Source of the DNA: Luzula sylvatica | Lineage: Eukaryota > Streptophyta > Magnoliopsida > Poales > Juncaceae | DNA length: 64,000 bases | Direction: 5' to 3' | NCBI GenBank assembly: GCA_946800325.1 | Contig: OX326961.1 | Span: 45,087,415-45,151,414 of the forward strand | In this document: one piece after another, positions 1 to 15,100 of the stretch | How the letters are laid out: each line of letters opens with the position of its first letter | Position numbering within the stretch: the first letter of the stretch is position 1 | The notes under the pieces: generated by a model | What the model was told of the DNA's origin: nothing | Seen by the model: only the letters and a program-made list of their open reading frames with translations | Databases searched by the model: none | Program-made: the position numbers and the translations under genes

Positions 1-1837
1 ACTGTTTGTAAAATTTGGTGTAAAGTTATGTAGTAGAAGATACGATACAAATGATCTAAAAACATGCTATTTTAATTCCCTAAAGCGCAAAAAGATTGCT
101 ACGAATCGTAAAGAAAACTTTCTTAGTGTTTGTACAATTTGGTGAAAAGTTACGTAGTAAAAGATTCTTTCCGAACCATCTCAAAAACACGTTATTTGGA
201 CTCCTCAGAGCGTTAAATGATCAATATAAATCGAAAAGCAAATTTTCTTAGTGTTTGTAAAATATGATGAAAAGTTATGTAGTGAAAGATACGATACAAA
301 CCATCTAAAAATACGTTATTTGAAGTCTTCAAATCGTAAAAATATTGCTATGAATCGAAAAGAAAACTTTCTTAGTGTTTGTACAATTTGGTGAAAAGTT
401 GCGTAGTAAAAGCTTCGATCCAAACCGTCTCAAAAACACGTTATTTGGACTCCTTAGAGAGTTAAAAGTTTGTTATGAATAGAAAAACAAACTTTCTTAT
501 TGTTTGCAAAATTTGGTGAAAACTTGTGTAGTAAAAGATATGATACAAATGATCTAAAAACACGTTATTTAAACTCCTCAAACGGTAAAAGGATTGCTAA
601 GAATCGAAAACAAACTTTCTTATTGTTTTTAAAATTTTGAGAAAAGTTATGTAGTAAAATATACGATACAAATGATCTAAAAACACGTTATTTGAACTCC
701 TCCAAGCGTAAAAAGATTGCTATGAATCGAAAGGAAAACTTTCTTAGTGTCTGTAAAATATGGTGAAAAGTTCGATTCCTCAGAGCGTTAAATGATCAAT
801 ATGAATCGAAAAGCAAACTTTCTTAGTGTTTGTAAAATTTGGTGAAAACTTATGTAGTGAAAGACACGATACAAATGATCTAAAAACATATTATTTAAAC
901 TCCTGAAAGCGTAAAAAGATTGCAATGAATCGAAAAGAAAACTTCTTAGTGTTTGTACGATTTGGTGAAAAGTTACGTAGTAATAGATTCGATCCAAACC
1001 ATCTCAAAAACAAGTTATTTAGACTTCTCAAAGAGTTAAAAGATTGTTATGAATCGAAAAACAAACTTTCTTAGTGTTTGTAAAATTTGGTGAAAAGTTA
1101 TGTAGTGAAAGATACGATACAAATGATATAAAAACACTTTATTTAAACTCCTCCAAGCGTAAAGAGATTGCTATGAATCGAAAAGACAACTTTTTTAGTG
1201 TTTGTACAATTTGGTGGAAAGTTACGTAGTAAAAGATTCAATACAAATGATCTAAAAACACGTTATTTGAACTCCTCAAAAGGTAAAAAGATTGCTATGA
1301 ATTGAAAACAAACTTTCTTAGTGTTAGTAAAATTTGGTGAAAATTTATGTAGTAAAAGATACGATACAAATGATCTAAAAACACATTATTTGAACTCCTT
1401 GAAGCGTAAAAAGATTGCTATGTATCCAAATGAAAACTTTCACAGTGTTTGTAAAATTTTGTGAAAAGTTACGCAGTAAAAGATTCGATCCAAACCATCT
1501 CTAAAACACGTTATTTGGACTCCTCAGAGCGTTAGATGATCAATATGAATCGAAAAACAAACTTTCTTAGTGTTTGTAAAATTTGGTCAAAAGTTATGTA
1601 GTGAAAGATACGATACCAATGATATAAAAACACTTTATTTAAACTCCTCAAAGCGTAAAAAGATTGCAATGAATCGAAAAGAAAACTTTTTTAGTGTTTG
1701 TACAATTTGGTGAAAATTACGTAGTAAAAGATTCGATCCAAACTAACTCAAAAACACGTTATTTGGACCCCTCAAAGAGTTAAAAGATTGTTATGAATCG
1801 AAAAACAAACTTTCTTAGTGTTTGTAAAATTTGGTGA

Positions 1838-3583
1838 AAATGTATGTAGTAAAGGCTACGATACAAATGATCTAAAAATACGTTATTTCAACTCCTCAAA
1901 CTGTAAAAATATTGCTACGGATCGAAAAACAAACTTTCTTAGTGTTTGTAACATTTGCGGAAAAGTTATGTAGTAAAAGATACGATACAAATGATCTAAT
2001 AGCACGACGTTTGAACTCCTCAAAGCGTAAAAAGATTGCTACGAACGGAAAATAAAAACTTTCTTAGAGTTTGTACAATTTGGTGAAAAGTTGCGTAGTA
2101 AAAGCTTCGATCCAAACCATCAAAAAACACGTTATTTGTACTCCTCAGAGAGTTAAAGGAATATTATGAATCGAAAGAAAAACTTTCTTAGTGTTTGTAA
2201 AATTTGGTGAAAACTTATGTAGTAAAATATACGATACAAATGATCCAAAAACACGTTATTTGAACTCCTCAAAAGGTAAAAAGATTGCTACGAATTGAAA
2301 AAAAAAAAACTTTCTTAGTGGTTGTAAAATTTGGTGAAGAGTTATGTAGTAAAAGATACGATGCAAATGATCTAAAAATACGTTATTTGAACTCCTCAAA
2401 GCATAAAAAGGTTGCCATGAATCGAAAAGAAAACTTTCTTAGTGTTTGTAAAATTTGGTGAAAAGTTACGTATTGAAAGATACGATACAAATGATCTAAA
2501 ACACGTTATTTGAACTTCTCAAAGCCTAAAAAGATTGCTATGCATCGAAAAGAAAACTTTCTTAAGAGTTTGTACAATTTAGTGAAAAATTACGTAGTAG
2601 AAGATTCGATCCAAACCATCTCATAAACACGTTATCTGGACTCCTCAAAGAGTTAAAAGAATGTTATGAATCGAAAAACAAACTTTCTTAGTGTTTGTAA
2701 AATTTGCTGAAAATGTATGTAGTAAAGGCTACGATACAAATGATCTAAAAATACGTTATTTCAACTCCTCAAACTGTAAAAATATTGCTACGGATCGAAA
2801 AACAAACTTTCTTAGTGTTTGTAACATTTGCGGAAAAGTTATGTAGTAAAAGATACGATACAAATGATCTAATAGCACGACGTTTGAACTCCTCAAAGCG
2901 TAAAAAGATTGCTACGAACGGAAAATAAAAACTTTCTTAGAGTTTGTACAATTTGGTGAAAAGTTGCGTAGTAAAAGCTTCGATCCAAACCATCAAAAAA
3001 CACGTTATTTGTACTCCTCAGAGAGTTAAAGGAATATTATGAATCGAAAGAAAAACTTTCTTAGTGTTTGTAAAATTTGGTGAAAACTTATGTAGTAAAA
3101 TATACGATACAAATGATCCAAAAACACGTTATTTGAACTCCTCAAAAGGTAAAAAGATTGCTACGAATTGAAAAAAAAAAAACTTTCTTAGTGGTTGTAA
3201 AATTTGGTGAAGAGTTATGTAGTAAAAGATACGATGCAAATGATCTAAAAATACGTTATTTGAACTCCTCAAAGCATAAAAAGGTTGCCATGAATCGAAA
3301 AGAAAACTTTCTTAGTGTTTGTAAAATTTGGTGAAAAGTTACGTATTGAAAGATACGATACAAATGATCTAAAACACGTTATTTGAACTTCTCAAAGCCT
3401 AAAAAGATTGCTATGCATCGAAAAGAAAACTTTCTTAAGAGTTTGTACAATTTAGTGAAAAATTACGTAGTAGAAGATTCGATCCAAACCATCTCATAAA
3501 CACGTTATCTGGACTCCTCAAAGAGTTAAAAGAATGTTATGAATCGAAAAACAAACTTTCTTAGTGTTTGTAAAATTTGCTGA
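1838..3583. repeat. Perfect 873-bp tandem duplication inside the satellite (7 monomers x 2)
   Basis: The block from about 1838 to 2710 is repeated base for base at 2711-3583, an offset of 873 bp or seven monomers. Rare marks shared by both copies include AAAGGCTACG (1851 and 2724), AATAGCACGACG, a 12-base A run, and TGCATCGAAAAG. I saw no mismatch when reading the copies side by side, whereas neighbouring monomers differ at many sites. This indicates a very recent unequal exchange or replication slip, or an assembly artefact. Confidence 0.9.
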
Positions 3584-4799
3584 AAAGTTATGTAGTAAAA
3601 GATACGATACAAATGATCTAAAGACACGATATTTGAACTCCTCAAAGTGTAAAAAGATTGCAATGAATGGAAAAGAAAACTTTCTTAATGTTTGTACAAT
3701 TTGGTGAAAAGTTCCGTCGTAAAAGCTTCGATCCAAACCATCTAAAAACCACATTATTTGGCCTCCTCAGAGAGTTAAATGAATATTATGAATCGGAAAA
3801 AAAAAATTCTTAGTGTTTGTAAAATTTGGTGAAAACTTATGTAATAAAAGATACGATACAAATGATCTAAAAACACGTTATTTGAACTCCTCAAAGCGCA
3901 AAAAGATTGCTATGAATCGAAAATAAAACTTTTTTAGTGTTTGTACAATTTGGTGAAAAGTTACGTAGTAAAATATTCTTTCCAAACCTTCTCAAAAACG
4001 GTGTTATTTGGATTCCTCAGAGCGTTAAATGATCAATATGAATCGACAAACAAACTTTCTTAGAGTTTGTAAAATTTGGTGAAAAGTAACGTAGTGAAAG
4101 ATACGATACAAATGATCTAAAAACACATTATTTTAACTCCCCCAAGTGTAAAAAGATTGCTATGAATCGAAAAGAAAACTTTCTGTGTATTTGTACAATT
4201 TGGTGAAAAGTTGCGTAGTAAAAGCTTCGATCCAAACCATCTAAAAAACACGTTATTCGGACTCCTCGGAGAGTTAAAAGATTGTTATGAATTGAAAAAC
4301 AAACTTTGTTAGTGTTTGTCAAATTTGGTGAAAACTTGTGTAGTAAAAGATATGATACAAATGATCTAAAAACACGTTATTTCAACTCCTCAAACGGTAA
4401 AAAGATTGCTATGAATCGAAAAACAAACTTTCTTAGTGTTTATAAAATTTGGAGAAAAGTTATGTAATAAAATATACGATACAAATTATCTAAAAACACG
4501 TTATTTGAACTCCTCAAAGCATAAAAAGATTGTTATGAATCGAAAGGAAAACTGTATTAGTGTTTGTAAAATTTGGTGAAAAATTACGTAGTAAAAGATT
4601 CGATCAAAACCATTTCAAAAACACGTTATTTGGACTCCTCGCATCGTTAAATGATCAATATGAATCGAAAAATAAAATTTCTTAGTGTTTGTAAAATTTG
4701 GTGAAAAGTTATGTAGAGAAAGACACGATACAAATGATCTAAAACCCCGATATTTGAACTCCTCAAAACATAAAAAGATTGCTATGAATGGAAAAGAAA

Positions 4800-7700
4800 A
4801 CTTTCTTAGTGTTTGTACAATTTGGTGAAAAATTACGTAGTAAATGGTTCTTTCCTAACCATCTCAAAAACACGTTATTTGGACTCCTCAGAGCGTTAAA
4901 TGATCAATACGAATCGAAAAACAAACTTTCTTAGTGTTTGTAAAATTTGGTGAAAGGTCATGTAGTGAAAGATACGATGCAAATGATCTAAAAACACGTT
5001 ATTGGAATTCCTCAATGCGTAAAAAGATTGCTATGGATCGAAAAGTAAACTTTCTTAGTGTTTGTACAATTTGGTGAAAAATTACGTAGTAAAAGATTCG
5101 ATCCAAACCATCTCAAAAACACGTTATTTAGACTACTTAGAGCGTTAAATGATCAATTTGATTCGAAAAACAAACTTTCTTACTGTTTGTATATTTAAGT
5201 GAAAATTTATGTAGTGAAAGATACGATACAAATGATCAAAAAACACGTTATTTTTGAACTCCTCAAAGCCTAAAAAGATTGCTATGAATCGAAAAGAAAA
5301 CTTTCTTCGTGTCTGTACAATTTGGTCAAAAGTTACAAACTAAAAGGTTCTTTACAAACCATCTTAAAAACACGTTATTTGACCTCCTCAAAAGGTAAAA
5401 AGATTGCTGTGAATCGAAAACAAACTTTCTTGGTGTTTGTAAAATTTGGTGAAAAGTTATGTAGTAAAAGATACGATGCAAATGATCTAAAAACACATTA
5501 TTTGAACTCCTCAAAACGTAAAAAGATTGCTATGAATTGAAAAGAAAACTTTCTTAGTGTTTGAACAATTTTGTGAAAAGTTACGTAGTAAAAGATTCGA
5601 TCCAAGCCATCTCAAAAACACGTTATTTGGACTACTCAGAGCGTTAAATGATCAATATGAATCGAAAATCAAACTTTTTTATTGTTTGTAAAAATTGGTG
5701 AAAAGTTACGTAGTGAAAGATACGATACAAATGATCAAAAACCACGTTATTTAAACTCCTCAAAACGTAAAAAGATTGCTATGAATCGAAAAAGAAAACA
5801 TTCTTAGTGTTTGTACAATTTGGTGAAAAGTTACGTAGTAAAAGATTCGATCCAAGCCATCCCAAAAACACGTTATTTGGACTACTCAGAGCGTTAAATG
5901 ATCAATATGAATCGAAAAACAAACTTTTTTAGTGTTTGTAAGAATTGGTGAAAATTTATGTAGTGAAAGATACGATACAAATGATCTAAAATCACTTTAT
6001 TTAAACTCCTCAAAGCGTAAAAAGATTGCTATGAATCGAAAGAGAAAACATTCTTAGTGTTTGTACAATTTGGTGAAAAGTTACGTAGTAAAAGATTCTT
6101 TCCAAACCATCTCAAAAACAAGTTATTTAGACTCCTCAGAGCTTTAAATAATCAATATGAATAGAAAAACTAACTTTCTTAGTGTTTGTAATATTTGGTG
6201 AAAAGTTATGTATTGAAAGATACGATACAAATGATCTAAAAACAAATTATTTGAACTCCTCAAAACGTAAACAGATTGCTATGAATCGAAAAGAAAACTT
6301 TTTTAGTGTTTGTAAAATTTGGTGAAATGTTACGTAGTAAAAGATTCGATCCAAACCATCTAAAAAACATGTTATTTGAACTCCTCAGATAGTTAAAAAA
6401 TTTGTTATGAATTAAAAAACAAACTTTCCTAGTATTTGTCAAATTTGGTTAAAACTTATGTAGTAAAAGATACGATACAAATGATCTAAAAACACGTTAT
6501 TTCAACTCCTCAAACGGTATAAAGGTGGCCACGAATCGAAAACAAACTTTCTTAGTGTTCGTAAAATTTGGTGAAAATTTATGTAGTAAAAGATTCGATC
6601 CAAGCCATCTCAAACACACGTTATTTGGACTACTCAGAGCGTTCAATGATCAATATGAATCGAAAAACAAACTTTTTTAGTGTTTCTAACAATTGGTGAA
6701 AAGTTATGTAGTGAAATATACGATACAAATGATCTAAAACCACGTTATTTAAACTCCTCAAAACGTAAAAAGATTGCTATGAATCGAGAAAGAAAACATT
6801 CTTAGTGTTTGTACAATTTGGTGAAAAGTTACGTAGTAAAAGATTCTTTCCAAACCATCTCAAAAACACGTCATTTAGACTCCTCGGAGCGTTAAATAAT
6901 CAATATGAATCGAAAAACTAACTTTCTTAGTGTTTTTAAAATTTGGTGAAAAGTTATGTGTTGAAAGATACGATACAAATGATCTAAAAACATGTTATTT
7001 CAACTCCTCAAACGGTAAAAAGGTGGCCAAGAATCGAAAACAAACTTTCTTAGTGTTTGTAAAATTTGGTGAAAAATTATGTAGTAAAAGATACGATACA
7101 AATGATCTAAAAACACGTTATTTCAACTCCTCAAAAGGTAAAAAGATTGCTATGAATCGAAAAATAAACTTTCTTAGTGTTTGTAAAATTTGGTCAAAAG
7201 TGATGTAGTGAAAGATACGATATAAATGATCTAAAAACACGTTATTTGAACTCCTCAAAGCGTAAAAATATTGCAATGAATCGAAAAGAATACTTTCTTA
7301 GTGTTTGTACAATTTGGTGAAAAGTTGCGTCGTAAAAGCTTCAATCCAAACCATCTCAAAAACACGTTATTTGGACTCCTCGGAGAGTTAAAAGATTGTT
7401 ATGAATCGAAAAAAGAACTTTCTTACTGTTTGTAAAATTTGGTGAAAATTTGTGTAGTAAAAGATATTATACAAATGAACAAAAAAACTCGTAATTTCAA
7501 TTCCTGAAACGGTAAAAAGATTGCTATGAATCGAAAACAAACTTTCTTAGTGTTTGTATAATTTGGTAAAAAGTTATGTAGTAAAATATACGATACAAAT
7601 GATCTAAAAACACGTTATTTGAACTCCTCAAAGCGCAAAAAAATGGCTATGAATCTAAAAGAAAACTTTCTTATTGTTTGTACAATTTAGTGAAAAGTTA

Positions 7701-9100
7701 CGTAGTGAAAGATTCGTTACAAACCATCTCAAAAACACGTTACTTGGACTCCTCGGAGCGTTAAATGATCAATATGAATCGAAAAACTAAATTTCTTAGT
7801 GTTTGTAAAATTTGGTGAAAAGTTATGTATTGAAAGATACGATACAAATGTTCTAAAAACACGTTATTTGAACTCCTCGAAGCGTAAAAAGATTGCTATG
7901 AATCGAAAAGAAAACTTTCTTAGTGTCTGTACAATTTGGTGAAAAGTTACGTAGTAAATGGTTCTTTCCTAACCATCTCAAAAACACGTTATTTGGACTC
8001 CTCAGAGCGTTAAATGATCAATATGAATCGAAAAACAAACTTTCTTAGTGTTTGTAAAATTTGGTGAAAGGTTATGTAGTGAAAGATACGATACAAATGA
8101 TCTAAAAACACGTTATTTGAACTCCTCAAAGCGTAAAATGATTGCTATGGATCGAAAAGAAAACTTTCTAAGTGTTTGTACAATTTGGTGAAAAGTTACG
8201 ATCCAAACCATCTCAAAAACACGTTATTTGGACTACTCATAGCGCTAAATGATCAATATGAATCGAAAAACAAACTTTCTTACTATTTGTAAATTTTAGT
8301 GAAAATTTATTTAGTGAAAGATACGATACAAATGATCTAAAAACACGTTATTTGAACTCCTCGAAGCGTAAAATTATTGCTATGAATCTAAAAGAAAACT
8401 TTCTTCGTGTTCGTACAATTTGGTGAAAAGTTACGTACTAAAAGGTTCTTTCCAAACCATCTTAAAAACACGTTATTTGACCTCCTCAAAAGGTAAAAAG
8501 ATTGCTATGAATCGAAAACAAACTTTCTTGGTGTTTGTAAAATTTGGTGAAAAGTTATGTAGTAAAAGATACGATGCAATTGATCTAAAAACACGTTATT
8601 TGAACTCCTCAAAGCGTAAAAAGATTGCTATGAATCGAAAAGAAAACTTTCTTAGTGTTTGAACAATTTTGTGAAAAGTAACGTAGTAAAAGATTCGATC
8701 CAAGCCATCTACAAAACACGTTATTTGGACTACTCAGAGCATTAAATGATCAATATAAATCGAAAAACAAACTTTTTTAGTGGTTGTAAAAATTGGTGAA
8801 AAGTTATGTAGTGAAAGATACGATACAAATGATCTAAAACCACATTATTTAAACTCCTCAAAGCGTAAAAAGATTGCTATGAATCGAAAAAGAAAACATT
8901 CTTAGTGTTTGTACAATTTGGTGAAAAGTTACGTAGTAAAAGATTCTTTTCAAACCATCTCAAAAACACGTTATTTAGACTCCTCAGAGCGTTAAATAAT
9001 CAATATGAATCGAAAAACAAACTTGCGTAGTGTTTGTAAAATTTGGTGAAAAGTTATGTAGTGAAAGATACGATACAAATGATCTAAAAACACGCTTTGA
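4800..9100. repeat. Long-range higher-order repeat in the satellite (~3.1-kb offset)
   Basis: Rare variants recur with the same order and spacing. For example, TAAATGGTTCTTTCC occurs at 4841 and 7955, an offset of 3114 bp or about 25 monomers. The following block with AAGCCATC and GGACTACTCAGAGC variants reappears too. A second series, marked by a run of A after ATGAATCG, recurs at about 10130 and 12870 (offset about 2738 bp, about 22 monomers). The array therefore has irregular higher-order structure rather than independent monomers. Confidence 0.7.
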
Positions 9101-12100
9101 ACTTCCCAAAGCGTAAAAAGATTACTATGAATCGAAAATAAAACTTTCTTAATATTTGCACAATTTGGTGAAAAGTTGCGTCATAAAAGCTTCGATCCAA
9201 ACCATCTCAAAAACACGATATTTGGACTCCTCAGGGAGTTAAAAGATTGTTAAGAATCGAAAAACGAACTTTCTTAGTGTTTGTTAAATTTGGTGAATGC
9301 ATGTGTAGTAAAAGATATGATACAAATGATCTAAAAACACGTTATTTCAACTCCTCAAACGATAAAAATACTGCTATGAATCAAAAATAAACTTTCACAG
9401 TGTTTATAAAATTTGGAGAAAAGTTATGTAGTAAAATATACGATACAAATGATCTAAAAACACGTTATTTGAAATACTCAAAACATAAAAAGATTGGTAT
9501 GAATCGAAAAGAAAACTTTCTTAGTGTTTGTAAAATTTGGTCATGAAAAGTTATGTAGTAAAAGATTCGATCAAAACCATCTCAAAAACACGTCATTTGG
9601 ACTCCTCAGAGCGATAAATGATCAATCTGAATCGAAAAACAAACTTTCTTAGTGTTTGTAAAAGTTGGTGAAAAGTTAGGTAGTGAAAGACACGATACAA
9701 ATGATCTAAAAACACGTTATTTGAATTCCTCAAAACGTAAAAAGATTGCTACGAATCGAAAAGAAAACTTCGTAGTGTTTGTACTATTTGGTAAAAAAGT
9801 TACGTAGTAAAAGATTCGATACAAACCATATCAAAAACACGTTATTTGGACTCCTCAAAGAGTTAAAAGGTTGTTGTGAATCGAATAACAAACTTTCTTA
9901 GTGTTTGTCAAATTTGGTGAAAATTTATGTAGTAGAAGATACGATACAAATGATCTAAAAACACGTTATTTCAACTCCTCAAACGGTAAAATGATTGCTA
10001 TATATGAATCGAAAAACAAACTTTTTTAGTGTTTGTAAAATTTGCTGAAAAGTTATGTAGTAAAACATACGATACAAATGATCTAAAAACACGATATTTG
10101 AACTCCTCAAAGCGTAAAAAGATTGCTATGAATGGAAAAGAAAACTTTCTTAGTGTTTGTACAATTTGGTGAAAATTTGCGTAGTAATAGCTTCAATCCA
10201 AACCATCTAAAAAATACGTTATTTGGACTCCTTAGAGAGTTAAATGAATATTATGAATCGAAAAAAGAAAAAAAAAACTTAGTGTTTGTAAAATTTGGTG
10301 AAGACTTGTGTAGTAAAAGATAAGATACAAATGATCTAAAAACACATTATTTGAACTCCTCAAATGGTAAAAAGATTGCTATGATTCGAAAAACAAACTT
10401 TTCTTAGTGTTTGTAAAATTTGGTGAAAAGTTATGTAGTAAAAGATACGATACAAATGATCTAAAAACACGTTATTTGAACTACCCAAAGCGTAAAAAGT
10501 TTGCTATGAATCGAAAAGAAAACTTTCTTAGTGTTTGTAAATTTTGGTGAAAAGTTACGTAGTAAAAGATTCTTTCCAAACCATCTCAAAAACAAGTTAA
10601 TTGGACTCCTCAGAGCGTTAAATGATCAATATGAATCGAAAAACAAACTTTCTTAGGGTTTGTAAAATTTGGTGAAAAGTCATGTATTAAAACATACGAT
10701 ACAAATGAACTAAAAACACGTTATTTGAAATCCTCCAAGCGTAAAATGATTCCTATGAATCGAAAAGAAAACTTTTTTAGTATTTGTACAATTTAGTGAA
10801 AAGTCGTGTAGTAAAAACTTCGATCCAAACCATCTCAAAAACACGTTATTTGGACTCCTCAGAGAGTTAAAAGATTGTTCTGAATCGAAAAACAAACTTT
10901 CTTAGTGTTTCTAAAATTTGGTAAAAACTTGTGTCGTAAAAGATACGATACAAATGAACTAAAAACACATTATTTGTACTCCTCAAAGCGTAAAAAGATT
11001 ACTATGAATCGAAAAGAAAACTTTCTTAGTATTTGTACAATTTGGTGAAAAGTTGCGTAGTAAAAGCTTCGATCCAAATCATCTCAAAAACACGTTATTT
11101 GGACTCCTCGGAGAGTTAAAAGATTGTTATGAATGAAAAACAAACTTTGTTAGTGTTTGTAAAATTTGGTGAAAACTTGTGTATTAAAAGATATGATACA
11201 AATGATCTAAAAACACGTTATTTCAACTCCTCAAACGGTAAAAAGATTGCTATGAATCGAAAAACAAACTTTCTAAGTGTTTGTAAAATTTGGTGAAAAG
11301 TTATGTAGTACAATATACGATACAAACGATCTAAAAACAGGTTATTTGAAATCCTCAAAGCGTAAAAAGATTGCTATAAATCGAAAAGAAAACTTTCTTT
11401 GTGTATGTAAAATTTGGTGAAAATTTACGTAGTAAAAGATTCGATCCAAACTATCTCTGAAACACGTTATTTGGACTACTCAGAGCGTTAAATGATCAAT
11501 ATGAATCGAAAAACAAACTTTCTTAGTGTTTGTAAAATTTGGTGAAAAGTTACGTAGTAAAAGATTCGATCCAAACCATCTCAAAAACACGTTATTTGGA
11601 TTCCTCAAAGAGTTAAAAGATTGTTCTGAATCGAAAATCAAACTTTCTTAGTGCTTTTAAAATTTGGTGAAAACTTTTGTAGTAAAAGATACTATACAAA
11701 TGATCTAAAAACACGTTATTTCAACTCCTCAAACGGTAAAAAGATTGCTATGAATCGAAAAACAAACTGTCTTAGTGTTTGTAAAATTTGCTGAAAAGTT
11801 ATGTAGTAAAAGATACGATACAAATGATCAAAAAACACGATATTTGAACTCCTCAAAGCGCAAAAAGATTGCTATCAATGGAAAAGAAAACTTTCTTAGT
11901 GTATGTACAATTTGGTGAAAAGTTGCGTAGTAAAAGCTTCCATCCAAACCATCATAAAAACACGTTATTTGGACTCCTCATAGTGTTAAATGAATATTAT
12001 GAATAAAAAAAAAAACTTTCTTAGTGCTTGCAAAATTTCGTGAAAACTTATGTAGTTAAAGATACGATGCAAATGATCTAAAAACACGTTATTTGAACTC

Positions 12101-15100
12101 CTCAAAGCATAAAAAGATTGCAATGAATCGAAAGGAAAATTTCTTAGTGTTTGTAAAATTTGGTGAAAAGTTACGTACTAAAAGATTCGATCAAAGCCAT
12201 CTCAAAAACACGTTATTTGGACTCCTCTGTGCGTTAAATGATCAATATGAATTGAAAAACGAACTTTCTTAGTGTTTGTGAAATTTGGTTAAACGTTATT
12301 TAGTGAAAGACGCGATACAAATGATCTAAAAACACGTTATTTCAACTCATCAAACGGAAAAAAGATTGCTATTAATCGAAAACAAACTTTCTTAGTGTTT
12401 GTATAATTTGGTGAAAAGTCATGTAGTGAAATATACGATACAAATGATCTAAAAACACGTTATTTGAACTCCTCAAAGCGTAAAAAGATTGCTATGAATC
12501 GAACAGAAAACTTCTTAGTGTTTGTACGATTTGGTGAAAAGTTACGTAGTAAAATATTTGATCCAAACCATCTCAAAAACACGTTATTTGGACTCCTCAA
12601 TGAGTTTAAAGATTGTTATGAATCGAAAAACAAACTTTCTTAGTGTTTGTAAAATTTGGTGAAAACTTATGTAGTAGAAGATACGATACAAATGATCTAA
12701 AAACACGTTATTTCAACTCCTCAAACGGTAAAAAGATTGCTATGAATCGAAAAACAAACTTTCTTAGTGTTTGAAAAATTTGCTGAAAAGTTATGTAGTA
12801 AAACATACCATACAAATGATCTAAAAACGCGATATTTGAACTCCTCAAAACGTAAAAAGATTGCTATGAATGGAAAAGAAAACTTTCTTAGTGTTTGTAC
12901 AATTTGGTGAAAAGTTGCGTAGTAAAATCTTCAATCCAACCCATATAAAGAACACGTTATTTGGACTCCTCAGAGAGTTAAATCAATATTATGAATCGAA
13001 AAAAAAAATCTTAGTGTTCGTAAAATTTGGTGAAGACTTGTGTAGTAAAAGATAAGATACAAATGATCTAAAAACACGTTATTTGAACTCCTCAAAAAGT
13101 AAAAAGATTGCTATGAATCGAAAAACAAACTTTCTTAGTGTTTGTAAAATTTGGTGAAAAGTTATGTAGTAAAAGATACGATACCAATGATCTAAAAACA
13201 CGTTATTTGAACTCCTCGAAGCATAAAAAGTTTGCTATGAATCGAAAAGAAAACTTTCTTAGTGTTTGTACAATTTAATGAAATGCTACGTAGTAAAAGA
13301 TTCGATCCAAACCATCTTAAAAACACGTTATTTGGACTACTCAGAGCGTTAAATGATCAATATGAATCGAAAAACAAACTTTCTTAGTGTTTATAAAAGT
13401 TGGTGAAAAGTTATGTAGTGAAAGATACGATACAAATGATCAAATAACACGCTTTGAACTCCTTAAAGCGTAAAAATATTACTATGAATCGAATAGAAAA
13501 CTTTCTTAGTGTTTGTACAATTTGGTGAAAAGTTACGTAGTAAAAGATTCTTTCCAAACCATCTCAAAAATAAGTTAATTGGACTCCTCAGAACGTTAAA
13601 TGATCAATATGAATCGAAAAATAAATTTTCTTAGTGTTTGTAAAATTTGGTGAAAACTTGTGTAGTAAAAGATATGATACAAATTATCTAAAAACAAGTT
13701 ATTTGAACTCCTCAAAGCATAATAAAATTGCTATGAATCGAAAGGAAAAGTTTCTTAGTGTTTGTAAAATTTGGTGAAAAGTTACGTAGTAAAAGATTCG
13801 ATCAAAACCATCTCAAAAACACGTTATTTGGACTCCTCATAGCGTTAAATGATCAATATGAATCGAAAAACAAGCTTTCTTAGTGTTTGTAAAAGTTGGT
13901 GAAAAGTTATGTAGTGAAAGACACGATAGAAATGATCTAAAAACAAGTTATTTGGACTCCTCAGATCGTTAAATAATCAATATGAATCGAAAAACAAACT
14001 TTCTTAGTGTTTGTACGATTTGGTGAAAAGTTACGTAGTAAAAGATTCGATCCAAACCATCTCAAAAACATGTTATTTGGATTCCTCAAAGAGTTAAAAG
14101 ATTGTTGTGAATCGAAAAACAAACTTTCTTAGTGTTTGTAAAATTTGGTGGAACTTATGTAGTAAAAGATACGGTACAAATGATCCAAAAACACGTTATT
14201 TCAACTCCTCAAACAGTAAAAGATTGCTATGAATCGAAAAACAAACTTTCTTAGTGTTTGTAAAATTTGCTGAAAAGTTATGTAGTAAAAGATACGATAC
14301 AAATGATCTAAAAACACGATATTTGAACTCCTCAAAGCGTAAAAAGATTGCTATCAATGAAAAAGAAAATTTTCTTAGTGTTTGTACAATTTGGTGAAAA
14401 GTTGCGTAGTAAAAGCTTCGATCCAAACCATCTTAAAAACACGTTATTTGGACTCCTCAGAGAGTTAAAAGATTGCTATGAATCGAAAGTAAAACTTTCT
14501 TAGTGTTTGTAAAATTTGGTGAAAAGTTACGTAGTAAATGATTCGATCAAAACCATCTCAAAAACTTGTTATTTGGACTCCTCAGAGCGTTAAATGATCA
14601 ATATGAATCGAAAAACAAACTTTCTTAGTGTTTGTAAGATTTGGTGAAAAGTTACATCATAAAAGATTCGATCCAAACAATAAAAAAACACTTTATTTGT
14701 TCTCCTCGAGGCGTAAAAAGATTGCCATTAAACAAAAAGAAAACTTTCTTAGTGTTTGTAAAATTTGGTGAAACGTTACGTAGTAAAAGATTCGATCAAA
14801 ATCATCTCAAAAACATGTTATTTGAACTCCTCAAAGCGTAAAAAGATTGCTATTAATCGAAAAGAAAACTTTCTTAGTGTTTGTAAAATTTGGTGAAAAG
14901 TTACGTAGTAAAAGATTCGATCCAAACCATCTCTAAAGCACGTTATTTGGACTCCTCAGAGCGTAAAAAGATTGCTATGAATCAAAAAGAAAACTTCTTA
15001 GTGTTTGTACAATTTGGTGAAAAGTTACATAGTAAAAGCTTTGATCCGAAACATCTCAAAAACACGTTATTTGGACTCCTCAGATAGTTAAAAGATTGTT

